A stretch of 64,000 nucleotides of DNA from Cunninghamia lanceolata. Taxonomy: Eukaryota > Streptophyta > Pinopsida > Cupressales > Cupressaceae. The translations under genes were made by a program, and so were the position numbers. The notes beneath the pieces were generated by a model. That model saw nothing but the letters and a program-made list of their open reading frames with translations. It did no database searches and was not told the DNA's origin. Within the stretch, counting starts at the first letter, position 1. Each line of letters starts with the position of its first letter. This document shows positions 35,372 through 47,679 of the stretch, one piece after another. The stretch is from NCBI GenBank assembly GCA_027924645.1, contig BSBN01001149.1:4464001-4528000 (forward strand), given 5' to 3'.

Positions 35372-35700
35372 AAAGCAGTCATCATCAATGTCTAAATGCA
35401 TTTCTTCTTAGAGACCATATGACCGAAGCAACAACAGGCGCTGTCCTTAAAGGAGATGCAGGAGGCCTTGAGGCCAAATATCTTGTTAATGTCATTACGG
35501 TTGTAGAGCTAGAACTCATAGTCCAAGCCCTCGGACACATTGATGGTCTTGGAGGGATCTCAATCCTGCACTATGATGAGGTGATATGGCTCACAAAACG
35601 GCCACTACATCTCCAGAAAATCCAAGTTCCTAATAGTGGGTATCACAATATTCAGCTCATCCTTGAGCAGTGGTGTGGGAGATGGGCTTCCGCTTGCCAT
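35372..35700 (-). pseudogene. UAM: UDP-arabinopyranose mutase / reversibly glycosylated polypeptide, first exon
   Basis: From the ATG at 35700-35698 the minus strand reads [20 protein letters not shown] then [61 protein letters not shown]. This is the N-terminus of plant UAM/RGP, which interconverts UDP-arabinopyranose and UDP-arabinofuranose for cell-wall synthesis. In-frame stops follow LEM, VQD and YEF, and a shift precedes the metal-binding DDDCF block. At 35371-35370 a GTAAGT donor follows the DDDCF codons, so the copy kept an intron boundary and is not a processed pseudogene. No later exon was found. Confidence 0.85.
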
Positions 35701-35775
35701 TCTTCCTTGCAAAACAAAAACCTCAGCCTCACCCAAAAAGAATTAAACAATTCTATGCCAGGAGAAGGCCGGGGC

Positions 35776-35790
35776 AGGGGTATTTATCCT
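35776..35790 (-). promoter_or_regulatory. possible TATA box of UAM pseudogene
   Basis: Minus-strand GGATAAATACC lies about 80 bp upstream of the pseudogene ATG, a plausible TATA position. Motif only. Confidence 0.3.
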
Positions 35791-36562
35791 AGTTTTTCAG
35801 TCATTCAAATAGTCTGTCCCAAGCGCAACTTCTACTTTGCTTCCCTTAATTAGTTTCCCCTCCTACGGCTTGTACACGTGAATGCATGAATTTTAAGTGT
35901 TGTTGCTTCAAGAAAAAATTTCAAACTCTCGATTTTGCTTGAGATGATAGCGGTTTCCTCCACCGCATTGCACGCTCTTCTTTTGTTGGAACGGTTCCAG
36001 TGTGGAGTTGACACCATTTATACCGTTTCTTCTTGCGTTGTTTGTGTTTCTGTGTAACGCCATCTGCACAGAGCCCATTAAAAAATTAGACATTATTGAG
36101 GCTCCCCATTTGGTCTAAACAACTGGCTGTATTGAAATGTTTTGCTCCCATCTCTTTCAGGATTCAATGATATGAAATCGATGGAAGAACCCTAACTGTG
36201 AGCTTTCCGTGGAAAAGGGATCTTCGTTGTCTTTTCTTTTTCTTTTGGCTCGGGGGCCTCACAGGGTACACTGCACAACACCTTCTATGTCCGTTCCGGA
36301 TAGGGGAGAGGGGCCACTAGTCGCCCGCCCTAACTTGGGGCACGTCAAGCTAATAGTTAGACATATCGGATTTCGACCAACCCAAGAGCTTAAAGCTACT
36401 CTTTCAGCTTCTGGGCATTTAAACATTTCCTTGTAGGGTGCGTTATGTGCACATGGGTTGAAAAAGTGACATTTCAACATGTCACCCATATATGCCCAAC
36501 AATGTGCCACTCCCATCACATTTGTGCACTTATCTTAATTCCATTGGTTAATTTATTCGAGT
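35791..36562. other. intergenic interval before gypsy LTR
   Basis: No gene supported. A relatively GC-rich patch (36240-36420) carries overlapping short frames on both strands without a recognisable domain. Confidence 0.5.
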
Positions 36563-37628
36563 TGTAGACACCCTAAAATACCAGGTCATCACATCACTTG
36601 TATTTCGTCTAATCTATCTAATCCCCTATATTTCAAATATTAATTAAATAATATAATTATTTAATTAATTTCATCAAATTCTTCCAAAACTTCAAAATTC
36701 AACATTAATTGAATAAATTGTATTTATTTAATTAATTTCAACAAAATCAACCTTATTCTTCCAAAATTAAATAATTTTCATTATTTAATTAAAATCATTA
36801 TCTTTTTTAAATTTTAAGTCTACATTAATTAAATAAATTAATTATTTAATTAATTCATCACAAATCCTCTTATTTACAATTAAATAATTTACATTATTTA
36901 ATTAAATCAATTGTTCTTCTAAATTTAAATAAACCATACAAATTTATTTAAATTGTCTCAATACTCTAAAAATAAATAAAATCAAGTATTTTATTTATAA
37001 TCTTCTATTCTTCAAAATCATGCACAATCAATTAAATAAATTTATTTAATTAATTTTAGTTATCTTCCAATTCCTCTTAAAATATCTTTTAACTCATGCA
37101 CAATCAATCTTATTTTTAAAACTCTAAAAAAGACAAAATTATAAGTAGAGTTATCTTTTCAATCAATCTTATTTTTATCATATCTTAATAAAAATATCCT
37201 TATGGATTGACACGTGTGCACATTCATCATGGTTATTTGATTTATCTCATCCGTTGATTCTTCTGAATTATTTGGACCGTTGATCGATCTTTATTGAAAC
37301 CTATATAAACCCCCCTCATCTCCTTCACAAATCCTTTTCGATCACTTATTCTCAGGCATCCTTTACAGCATTTTGAGCATACATCTCATTGATTGAGCAA
37401 GTTATGATCTTTTGACATTGATCTTTGAGCACCTACACTTGCTTGTTGCAAACATGGGTTTGCAACGTTATTGAGCAATCCACATTCGAACAAAGGGAAC
37501 AACACAATCTGGGTAAAAACTTTCTTATTTCATTTGATTTATTAATAATGGTTTTTATTTAAACTAGTTCTCTTTATGTTATGGGTTTTTGATGTGTTAG
37601 TTTTCATAATCAATTTTCCTCATACACA
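36563..37628 (+). repeat. gypsy 5' LTR
   Basis: Starts TGTAGACACC, ends CATACACA just before the primer site. It is rich in ATTAATTAAATAA-type runs and contains a TATA box (CCTATATAAACC near 37300), expected inside an LTR promoter. The boundary is inferred from the primer site, not from a second LTR. Confidence 0.7.
37298..37311 (+). promoter_or_regulatory. LTR TATA box
   Basis: CTATATAAACC followed by a C-rich transcript-start-like region, about 320 bp before the LTR end. Likely drives element transcription when intact. Confidence 0.55.
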
Positions 37629-37631
37629 TTC

Positions 37632-37650
37632 TGGCATGCCCGGTGGGACC
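37632..37650 (+). other. gypsy primer binding site
   Basis: TGGCATGCCCGGTGGGACC three bases after the LTR. It has the TGG start expected for a site complementary to a tRNA CCA end. The tRNA is not assigned. Confidence 0.65.
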
Positions 37651-37699
37651 CACTAATCCCTCTTTTTCTTTGAGAAATTATTTTTTTTAAGTACAGTAC

Positions 37700-39800
37700 G
37701 CAACAATGCAAAAATACATAAAAGCGCTATTGGTAGAACCGTAAAACACTTTTGGTATCACAGTGTAGCACCTTCAGGGGATACAGTAGTGCTTCTAGTA
37801 GTACAGTAGCGCGCTTTTGGATACACAGTACAATGCTATCGGCACAACAGTAAAGCACTTTTGGCAAAATAGGTTTTTTGATCTTGTTCTGTGATTTTGT
37901 AGGGTTTAAACTCACATATCTATCCTTTATTGATTGGCAAGCTGATTTATTTGTCCTTTCAGTTATCTTTTATACTTCCTAAGCTGACGTATTTAGGAGT
38001 ATTTACAATCTTTTGAGTTAACCCATCATTTTTTCAACATCATTGAGTGGTTTTTATTCCAGGTTACAGATCTATCAGCGATTACATCCCAGATCTACAA
38101 AGCAAACATAAAATTATCATTTGACCTAACTTTTTTTGACAAAATACAACTTTTTTTAGATCAGGGACAATAAAGCCCTTTTGGTAGTACAGTGCAACGC
38201 TTTTGGTAGCATAGAACAGTGCTTCTAGTAGCACAGTGCATCGCCTCTAGTCTGTAGCAACTCGCCTTCGGTAACACAGTTCAATGCGTTTGAAATTACA
38301 GTAAGTCACTTTTGGTAACACAGTGCAACGCTTTTGGTCAAATTGATTTATTTTTTTGCTAACTTGTGAGTTTTTGTGGAACTAATTGACTTGTTGCAGC
38401 TTCTTATCACTCACACAAAGCAAATAGGTTTTTCTAACATGTTCATGCAGAACGAGCATTGAAGAAATCTCAATCTATTGCACTAAGTCTTAGAAACATA
38501 TTGCCTTCTTAAGGGATAATTGAACAAATCATTTTGGCAATCTAAGTCTTAAGAACATATTGCTTTTCTTAAGGGACAATGGACCTATATGCAAAAACAC
38601 CTCAATTTTCTAAGAGACAACGGACATGAATGCCAAACACTTCAATTCCATAAGGGACAATTGACAACTACAACCGTGTGTGTGCCTAATTTAGTTGCAC
38701 CTTATTTTTCTTATAACGGGACAATTGAACCTTTGTTTGACGTGCTTTCTCTTACATTTCAGTTATTCTTCTAGAAGGGCCTGCTTTTAGATTGCGCTTC
38801 ATCCAAAAGAGACGACCCTAAGCAGAGTTTTCTTTTGAACCGCTATATAAAAGGGATAAGGCGAAAGCCAAGTCCTAACCGACGTCAACCTTACCTTGTG
38901 GTGCCAAACTGAAAAGAGGTGTACTAGCTCTTTGTGGAAACAATTTTTACATCAAGCGAAGTGTTTGATACTCTTAGTAGGATTGGTTAAAGCTTTTAGT
39001 TGCTTGTCACATTGCTCATAAGGTGTTGGTCCCTCAAAATTACTAAGAACCACCTAGATAGTGACTACCCGATCCACCTCCGAACGTTGCAGTAATCATC
39101 AGTGCAAGGGGAATCGATTTAAGCCCTCAAGATACTCACCATTGGCTCCCTTGAGAAGAGATAGTATTCCCTCATCTATAAAGCTCTTGTGACCTACTTG
39201 AGCTTTTCGAGGGGAGGGTGAGATATCCCTACCTATCATCTCTCGCAAAGATACAAATGTCTGACACCTTTATGGAATGACATTTGGTCGACGGAGTATT
39301 AAGTTGTGAGCTGATCTACTGCAATAAAACCTTGTCTCTAGGGATAAAAAGTGCTTGATATTATTTGCAATTGTCTTATACCTATGGAAACATTGGGTTT
39401 TTTGTGAGCCTCGAACATACACTAATTGTTGTGTCAGTCCCTTTTTTTGCCACTTTGTTTTCTGTGTTTTCTCTTGCCAAAGCAAATCTAATCAAAACCA
39501 AAACCAAGTCTATCAAAATTTACCTTATAAAAAATTAGACCCTACTTCAGCGCCTCTGGTATAATAGCAGCTCGCCTTTGGTATTACAGTAGCCTACCTT
39601 TGGTATAACAGTACCTCACCTTTGGCAAAACTACTTCAGTGCCATTGGTATAACAGTAGCTTGCTTTTGGTAACAGTAGCTCGCTTTTGGTATAGCAGTA
39701 CCTCGCCTTTGGAAACACAGTCCATCACCTTTGGTATTATAGTAGCTCACTTTTGGTGGCACAGTCCTGCGCCTTTGGTCAAATAATACAGCGCCATTTG
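37700..39800 (+). repeat. leader with dispersed CTTTTGGTA-CAGT words
   Basis: Three blocks (about 37735-37870, 38175-38345 and 39545-39800) consist of 20-25-bp variants of GCTTTTGGTA-CACAGTGCA or GCCTTTGGTATAACAGTAGC. Text between blocks is unrelated; AAGGGACAATTGAAC-like phrases repeat near 38510-38730. No open frame persists. It lies in the untranslated leader before gag. Confidence 0.8.
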
Positions 39801-39903
39801 TTTAGTAAATTGTGTATCAAAATTTGTCTTTTCCAAAACTCAAGCAGAAACCTAGCATATTGTCCTAATGTATTCCATGGTAACCACTAGACTCCAATAA
39901 ACT

Positions 39904-42706
39904 ATGAAGACCAAGCAAGTTGTCATGAGGACGCGCAAATTGCCTCCTCACACACCTCAATCAGGCCGATCCAACATTACTCCCAAGGTTACTCCCAAAA
40001 CACCGATGGCAAGATCGACCATCTCTCCAAACATGTCGTAGCTTGACCAACCAAACAATTCTCAAGAAGGTAGGGCCCCTTTGATAAGTACACCTCACTA
40101 TACCACCAGCATGCCTCTGAATTTTGTCCCACAAGGTTATACCATAGATCAAGTCCTATCTCAAGAAGATCGACACTTTGAAATAGGTCAATCCTCTCAA
40201 GAAGATGGACAAGATCTTGATGAATTCATACAATATCCTAGAGCCATAGCCGCCTTTGACAAAATCCTTAGCGAGAACCAAGATCATTTCTTTCACTTGC
40301 TAGCAGAGCAAGGAGCTAAATTACCCAAAGGTTTTGATCTATCCAATCTTAGTGAGCCAAACAACACACAAGACACTATAACGGCGGTCCAAACCATGTC
40401 AACTGTGACCACCCCGTTACACAGACAAGGCTCACAAGGGAAAATGATTGCCCAATATGAGAATCCCCTTTATCAAAACCCAATAGCAGAGAAACCCATA
40501 TCACCGCTTCTGACACCTATGGAGATCTACAAAAACCAACAAGAGACTCTACATCGTCAAGCAGAATTAGCAAGACAAGCCGCTCTAACTAAATCAAACA
40601 TGCAAAACACTCCTAAAATGTCCACACCAATCGCAAGTGGAATATTGGCTACCCCATAACAAGAAGGTTTCCCACCAAATTACAATCCGGGGAACAACTA
40701 TGTAGCCATGCAACAAGGGTCTCACCAAACACTGCCCCCAACATCATCACACCTTCGTATCCCTCAACCAACCAGGGTCATGCAACCCTAACCACAACAT
40801 TATTCTACGCTCATCCTCAATCAACCTCAACCATCACACAACACATCTACCTATGTCCCCCCACCACAACATTCTTCCACGCTCATCCTCAATCAACCTC
40901 AACCATCGCACAACACATCTACCTATGTCCCCCCACCACAACGATCATCAGCGCTAAACTTTTTCAACACCTTTCTTAACCACCCTCAACATTCTCAAAA
41001 CCAAACTTCCCAAAGCTATGTTCCACAACCGCAACCTAACCCAACAAACTTTAGCTTTCCGCCACCAAACTTGTTTCTTCAACCATCGCAAAGCCTACAT
41101 TCTTACCTAGCGCCGCTCCCACCTCCTCCAAATCAAAGCAGCCAATTCCAACCCAATCTAAACCCAACATACAACACATACAACCCCAACCAATCATACA
41201 ACCCTTATAACACCAATGCCCATGGCTTACACTACAATCTTCCATATGGGCAGCTACAACCACTTCTCGGACAACAGGAGATGTTTCCAACTCCTCCCAC
41301 GACTATGGAGCTAAGACTGGCAGAGGTTCAACAACAACTATCTGATCTTACATTGGCCATACCAAGAAGATCTTCTCTTTAGAAGAAGTGTGTCCTTATC
41401 ATTTTGATCGGTCATTACCCATGATCCCTTTTCCTCAAAATTTCACTATTCCCAAGTTCAATAAATACAAAGGAAAAGGGGACCCAAAAGACCATCTCAG
41501 GGAATTCTATCTTGCTTGCTTTGAGGTCTCACATAATGACACCTATCTTATGCGTCTCTTTCCTCACAGTCTTGGAGGTCAAGCTATAGAATTATTCTCA
41601 CACCTCCCCACAGGTATCAAATCTTTTAATGAACTTGCAGAGAAATTTGCCACCCATTTCTCCTATAACACAAAGCATAGATTTCCATGATCGAGCTATG
41701 CAACAACAAATAGAAAAATGGTGAAACTTTCATTTCTTTCCTTCAACGATGGAGACAAATGGCTAGCAAATTCCCATTCAAGATACCTGAAAAGTAGCTT
41801 GTTAGCATATTTGTGCAAAATCTCAACCAGGAATTGGGTTTTCATTTGCAAATTCTTAGTGCTACAACCTTCGACAAAATTATATACAAGGGAATCAACA
41901 TTGAAAAGGCCCTCATTGCTAAAAGAGTGGTCAAAATCTTCAAAGAAACTAAAGACAATGCTCCTCAACAACAAACAAACGATAAACCAAAGTTTTAGAA
42001 CAAAAATAAAAACGTGGTCAACGATGGGGTGGTCGATTCTAAACATGTCCAAACATTGCAAATATCGCTTCAGCTTTCCAAACCAAGTCAAACTCCACCT
42101 CAACAGCAGCAACAACAAAGACAACCATATCAAAACCAACAACAACGACAACAAGAGTGGCCTCAACAAGATTACCCTCCGTGGTGTCAATTCACTCCCT
42201 TGGGAGAGCCCATAGAGTCTGTCCTACAGAAGCTTTTACACAAAGGGCTCCTCACCTTACTAGATGCTCCCCCATATGGCGAACCTATTTACAAAACTGC
42301 ACAGTATAGAGAAAATGAATATTGTGAATTCCATAGGAGCAAAGGGCAAAAAATTGCATCGTGCATGAAACTAAAACACCTAATCCAAAATCTCATCGAG
42401 GGTAACCAAATCTCTTTTGAGGATGAACCACCAGCCACCACACCAATAAAGACCTCAACATGTACAAAGAACCATTCCCAAACCATGGTCCACATCCTCC
42501 TCTGGATAAAGGTAAAGGTGTCAATAATGCTTCCACTTCCTATGACTCCATTGTGGGTCGTTTTGAAGAGAGTCGGGTGTCTACCCTCACAATCAAAGGC
42601 AAATCTATGGATTGCATTGTTACAACTCATCGTGGTCATGTCACCATTCGTGGTCCTACACCTAGTCTCCCAACTTAATCTGATTATAATCTTGTCGAAC
42701 ATCTAG
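39904..42706 (+). pseudogene. Tat-type gag, frameshifted
   Basis: The likely start is ATG at 39904 (MKTKQVVMRTRKLPP), with an in-frame stop at 40039-40041; the frame then runs to 40659. Proline/glutamine-rich text follows; the phrase CATTCTTCCACGCTCATCC and its surroundings are duplicated near 40800 and 40870. The capsid core is at 41388-41690 (IPKFNKYKGKGDPKDHLREF, LFPHSLGGQAIELFSHLP, FNELAEKFATHF). A C-terminal piece (42014-42706) has YCEFHRSKGQKIASCMKLKH, a degenerate CX2HX4-C finger where the usual GH reads GQ. At least three frame changes occur. Confidence 0.82.
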
Positions 42707-42864
42707 GGAAAACGGGAGCACAGATCTCTATCTTGGACCTTCTACGGTCATCACCCACACATAAAGTGGTGCTAGAAAAAGCCCTCCAGGAGTCTTTGGT
42801 TCCTAACAACATAGCGGTCACAAATTTATGAGCTGTAGTAGGTAACATTGCTTCACCCTACAAT

Positions 42865-44088
42865 GTGGTCTTCTCTGAGAAAGACCTCCCATCCCATGAT
42901 CCGTGTCACAATGATGCCCTTCATATTGAGGTTCTCATTCATAAATGCAAAATGAAACGCATACTCATAGATGGTGGTGCTGGTCTCAACATCTGTTCTC
43001 TAAAGTTACTTAAGCAATTGGGATACTCTAAGGATCATGTCAACATTGATCAAAGTATTACAATCAAGGGATATGATGATGCTGAACACCGCTCAAAAGG
43101 TGTTATCCACTTGCCTATACAAGTGGGCCCGGTCATGCTTGAAACTAGGTGTCAGGTCCTTGACATTGAGCTGCCTTACAACATTATCCTAGGCCACCCA
43201 TGGATCCATGCAATGAAAGTTGTTCCCTCAACGTACCATCAGTCTCTCAAGTTCCCATTCAATGGTACGGAGATCACTATCCCAGGAGACCCCAATCCTT
43301 TTGAATTATGTTGTGTCTTGCAAGGCAGTTATAAGAATTGCAACCAAGTGCCTAAAAATGACAAAGCCCTTGAATCCCCACTGTATGTCAACCCTAAAAA
43401 TCTGACAAAAGCCTTTGCAAGTGAACCTAATCCTCTTCTTGAAATCAAAGCTCACATCCATGATATAGGCTTTGGAACATATGATATCTCAAAATCTTGT
43501 TGTGTAGGGCGGATGCCCCTATCACCTAAATCTTATGGCCAACCGCCCATTGCCAAAGCAACTAAAAAAGCAACAATTCCTCCCCTAGCATTTCTAACCC
43601 AATTCCAACAGGGAAAATTATTAGAAGAGGAAACTATTGAAGACATTTCTTCTTGGCTCTACAAGGAGAAAGAACCGGTCACAATACCAATCAAGCAATA
43701 TGGCAATGGCTTAAGGATAGTCAAAAACATGGGCTATAAAGGCAAATGTGGCCTTGGGAAACAGAATCAAGGAACAATGGAACCCATCATTGTGACAAAG
43801 AAACTAGACAAGAAGGGGTTAGGATTTGGTAGAAAGGTACCGCATGCCTTAGACATCGAGGGTATCCTTGACAAGGTGGCAGAAACTTTTCCTATCGATT
43901 CAACGTCTAATGAGGATATCATCGATAACTCTTCCCTCCATATGACTGACCTATTTATAGAATCCTCTAGTTTCATGCTATCATCCGTATCCTTAACATC
44001 CACCACAAACACCCAGAAAGTAACACTTGTCTACCCTGAACTTATCGATTGGGACCAACAAGGCGCCCCCGTATTAGATGTTTTTTAG
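42865..44088 (+). CDS. Tat-type gypsy protease with G-patch (open piece of pol)
   Basis: Open frame of 407 aa. Residues 33-45 give the aspartic protease site RILIDGGAGLNIC (Asp36; DGG for DSG is common in this branch). YNIILGHPWIHAMK and PSTYHQSLKFPFNG follow near residues 107-133. At residues 281-322 a G-patch is visible (MGYKGKCGLGK, then KKGLGFG), an RNA-binding glycine motif known near some retroviral proteases. An in-frame stop just upstream separates it from gag. It is part of the pol polyprotein and no longer expressible as a whole. Confidence 0.85.
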   Translation: MVFSEKDLPSHDPCHNDALHIEVLIHKCKMKRILIDGGAGLNICSLKLLKQLGYSKDHVNIDQSITIKGYDDAEHRSKGVIHLPIQVGPVMLETRCQVLDIELPYNIILGHPWIHAMKVVPSTYHQSLKFPFNGTEITIPGDPNPFELCCVLQGSYKNCNQVPKNDKALESPLYVNPKNLTKAFASEPNPLLEIKAHIHDIGFGTYDISKSCCVGRMPLSPKSYGQPPIAKATKKATIPPLAFLTQFQQGKLLEEETIEDISSWLYKEKEPVTIPIKQYGNGLRIVKNMGYKGKCGLGKQNQGTMEPIIVTKKLDKKGLGFGRKVPHALDIEGILDKVAETFPIDSTSNEDIIDNSSLHMTDLFIESSSFMLSSVSLTSTTNTQKVTLVYPELIDWDQQGAPVLDVF

Positions 44089-44112
44089 AATGACGAAGCT
44101 ATTGCAGAGTTC

Positions 44113-46329
44113 ATGGGACTCCGGGATGGTATCCCTCTTGGTGATCACAAGGTTGGTTTTGTAATGGAATTGGAACCAACTGCTTATTTTGGTGAGAATG
44201 CCAAATCCTCCAGTCGCAAAAGTAAAAATAAAGAAAGATCTCTAGGTGAAAACCACACTGTGGCACCTCCTGATCACAAAATAGTAAAAACAAAGGACAT
44301 ATCCAAAGTTGAAAACCCAACTGTGACACCTGAGGATGGAGGATTTGACCTTCCCCTACCATCTAAGTATTAAGAAAAATTAGCTCTCCTAGTGGAAGAT
44401 TCCACAGAGATAAACCTTGGCACAGAGCAAAATCTGAAGACCACATTCCTGGAAGCATCATTATCAGAAACAGAGTACAAGAATCTTAACAAATTCTTCT
44501 TACAAAGAACCATCAACTTTGTGTGGACCTACGCTGATATGCCAGGGTTAGACCCCAGGCTAGTGGTTCACTATCTCATAGTGGATCCAACAGTTAAACC
44601 AGTCAAGTAAAAGCTGAGGAAGATGCACCCACAGATAGCTCTCTTGGTAAAAGTGGAAATACAGAAGTTGTTAGATGAAAAGTTCCTCTGACCCATTGAT
44701 TATTAAGACTGGGTATCAAACATTGTACCTGTGTCTAAACCAAATGGGCACATCCGCATGTGTAATGATTTTAGAGATCTTAACAAAGCATGTCCCAAAG
44801 ATGACTTTCCATTACCAAACATTGACCTCATAGTAGACTTGACTATAGGTTATGAAATGCTTTCTCTCATGGATGGATTCTCTGGCTACAATTAGATAAA
44901 GATAGCAGAGGAAGATCAACATAAAACAACTTTTACTTGTCTGTGGGGTAATTATTGTTGGTGTGTCATGCCGTTTGGTCTAAAGAATGCAGGGGCAACT
45001 TATCAAAGAGCAATGACAGTGATATTCCATGATCTCTTTCATCATATCATGGAGGACTATGTGGATGACATACTAGCTAAATCTTCTAGGGTAGATCACA
45101 TACAAGTTCTAGGACAGATCTTTGATAGGCTAGAGAAATACCAAGTGTGCCTCAATCCAAAGAAGTGTGTCTTTGGTGTAACATCAGGGAAACTGTTGGG
45201 ATACATTGTATCTCGCAGAGGTATCAAAGTAGACCCCACAAAAGTTAAGGCTATAGTGGAGATGCCTCCACCAAAGAACCTCAAAGCATTAAGGAGACTT
45301 CAAGGAAGGTTGCAATCCATTAGGCGTTTCATCTCACAGCTAGCGGATAAATGCCAACCATTTCAACACTTGCTCCGAAAGGATGCCTCATTTCGATGGG
45401 ATGATAAGTGTCAAGTAGCATTTGATCAGCTCAAAGAGTATCTAGCTACACCTCTTGTATTGGTTCCACCAGTTGCCAATAAACCTTTGATATTATACAT
45501 CTCAACTATAACTTCGGCCCTCAAGGCCTTTCTGGCACAACATGATGAGTCAGGAAAAGAGCATGCAGTTTATTATATCAGTCAAACCTTGGTGGGATAT
45601 GAACTCAATTATTCACCGATGGAAAGAGCTTGTTTAGCAGTAGTGTTCGCTTCCCAAAAGTTGCAGCATTACATGCTAAACCAACACACAAATCTTATAG
45701 CTAAAATTGATCCATTGAAGTATCTACTAGCGAAAGCAGCTCTCACAAGCAGACTAGCTAAATGGGTCATGATACTTAGTGAGTTCGACATTAAGTATAT
45801 GGATCGTAAAGCAATCAAGGGACAAGCCCTAGCAGATCAACTAGTAGAAGCACCCACGATAGATACACACCCTATGGTAGCAGACTTTCTGGACGAGAAT
45901 CTCTTCGCTCTTTCCAACTCAATAATGTGGAATTTGTACTTTGATGGTTCCTACACACAGCAAGGATCAGGGGTCAGCATCTTATTTATCACACTTCAAA
46001 ATGACTATATTCCAAAGTCATATCGGCTTGCATTCCCTTGCACCAACAATATTGCTGAGTATGAAGCACTCCTCATAGGTCTCAATACAGCAGTTCAATG
46101 GGACATCACAGAATTACAGGTATATGGAGACTCACAACTAGTCATTCAACAAGTCACAGATGAGTACCAGACAAAAGATGAAAAGTTGGTCCCCTACAAG
46201 CAACTAGTGGATGCCTACAAACCGCACTTTTCTAGCATCACATTTGAGAAAATTCCAAGAGAGCATAACAAGGTTGTAGATTCTATGGCTTCTGTAGGGT
46301 CACTTATCGACATGCCTGTAAATACATAG
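44113..46329 (+). pseudogene. Tat-type reverse transcriptase and two RNase H domains
   Basis: Broken start at 44113-44610 (FVWTYADMPGLDP, VHYLIVDP), then stops at about 44608, 44690 and 44703. Reverse transcriptase blocks NGHIRMCNDFRDLNKACPKD, FSGYN, MPFGLKNAGATYQRAM and the catalytic YVDD (45058-45069) are readable. From 44968 the frame is open for 453 aa, including the first RNase H (HAVYYISQTL, SPMERACLAVVFA) and a second, archaeal-like RNase H (LYFDGS, TNNIAEYEALLIGL, VYGDSQLVIQQV, IPREHNKVVDSMA). The stop is at 46327-46329. Confidence 0.9.
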
Positions 46330-47678
46330 AAATGTGAATTCTTGATCGAGCAGTTGTTGATACTAGCCGTCGATGTTCCAATTACTGAAATCATCTGCGA
46401 ACTTGTTGGTCCCAATTCCCCATGGTACGAAGATATCTATGAATACCTTAAAAACAACACCTTTCCCATTGAACTCTCATCCACCCAACGCAAAACCTTT
46501 ATCCGTCAATCCTCCTGTTACACCATTCTGGATGATACACTATATCACCGGAGTCTCAATGGTATCCTCTTATGATGTCTTAACGCGGAAGAAGCTGAAG
46601 ATACCTTACGAGACATACACGAAGGTGTCTGTGGTACACATTCTACCGGTCCTAATCTCGCTAAGAAGATACTCAGAACAAAGTATTACTGGCCTACAAT
46701 AGAACAAGATACTACATAGTTCGCTAAGAAATGTCTACAATGCCAGCAGCATGGAGATTTAATTCACGCATCAGTGCATGAACTATAGCCTGTGACTACT
46801 CCATGGCCTTTTTCTCAATGGGGTCTCGACCTCGTAGGACAAATCCACCCATCCTCATCCAATGGCCATAAGTTCATCATTACTACCATTGAGTATTTCA
46901 CGAAGTGGGTTGAAGCCATTCCCATGACCTATATCACCAGTAAGCAAATAGCCAAGTTTATCCTTAACTACCTCATTTGCCAGTATGGTATTCCCCAAGC
47001 CATTATCACTGATAATGGGAGACCATTCAAGAATCAAGATGTCTGTGCCTTATGCACATAATACAATATCCAACATCACTTTTCAACTCCCTACTATCTG
47101 CAGAGTAACGGCCAAGTTGAGGCTTCCAATAAAACCATTCTCAAAATCCTCAAGAAAACAGTCAATGAAGCTGGTATTGATTGGCACTTGCAACTCAATC
47201 CCGCCCTATGGGCCTACCGCACTAGTATCAAAACACCAACTAGTGCCACACCATATGCCTTGGTCTATGGCTCTAAAGCCATCCTACCTATAGAGGTCGA
47301 GATCCCATCCCTCAGAGTATCCATGCAGAACCTGATTTCTAGAGAGGAGTATCACACTTCTAGATTAGCTGGGATAGAACTACTAGATGAAAGGCGCCTT
47401 GCCGCACTTAATCATCTTCATGTCTATCAAAACCGCCTCCAGCGTAATTACAACAAAAAGATCAAAGAAAGACGGTTTCAAGTTGGTGATCTTATCTTAA
47501 AAGAAAATCAGAGAAATCAAGTAGATCGAGAAAAGAAGGGCAAGTTTGAGCCTAACTAGTTGGGACCCTTTATTATCACAGCAGCATATGGATCAGGAGC
47601 TTATACTTTAGCTACACCTGAAGGCATTCCTCTAGATGAGCCACTTAATAGTGTTAATCTCAAGAAGTTCTATACTTG
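46330..47678 (+). pseudogene. Tat-type integrase with stops
   Basis: Readable in sequence: LYHRSLNGILL, stop, TLRDIHEGVCGTH and CLQCQQHG (HHCC finger), a stop at about 46718, WGLDLVG (first Asp, near 46825), IITDNGRPF (second Asp, near 47011), a stop near 47060, NGQVEASNK (Glu, near 47115), LWAYRTSIKTPT, then the C-terminal LRVSMQNL...FQVGDLIL. It ends GPFIITAAYGSGAYTL to VNLKKFYT and stop at 47678. At least four stops remove function. Confidence 0.9.
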
Positions 47679-47679
47679 A

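Noticed and set aside
35419..35853. 144-aa plus-strand open frame
   Set aside because: It is the antisense shadow of the UAM exon, whose conserved residues are read on the minus strand.
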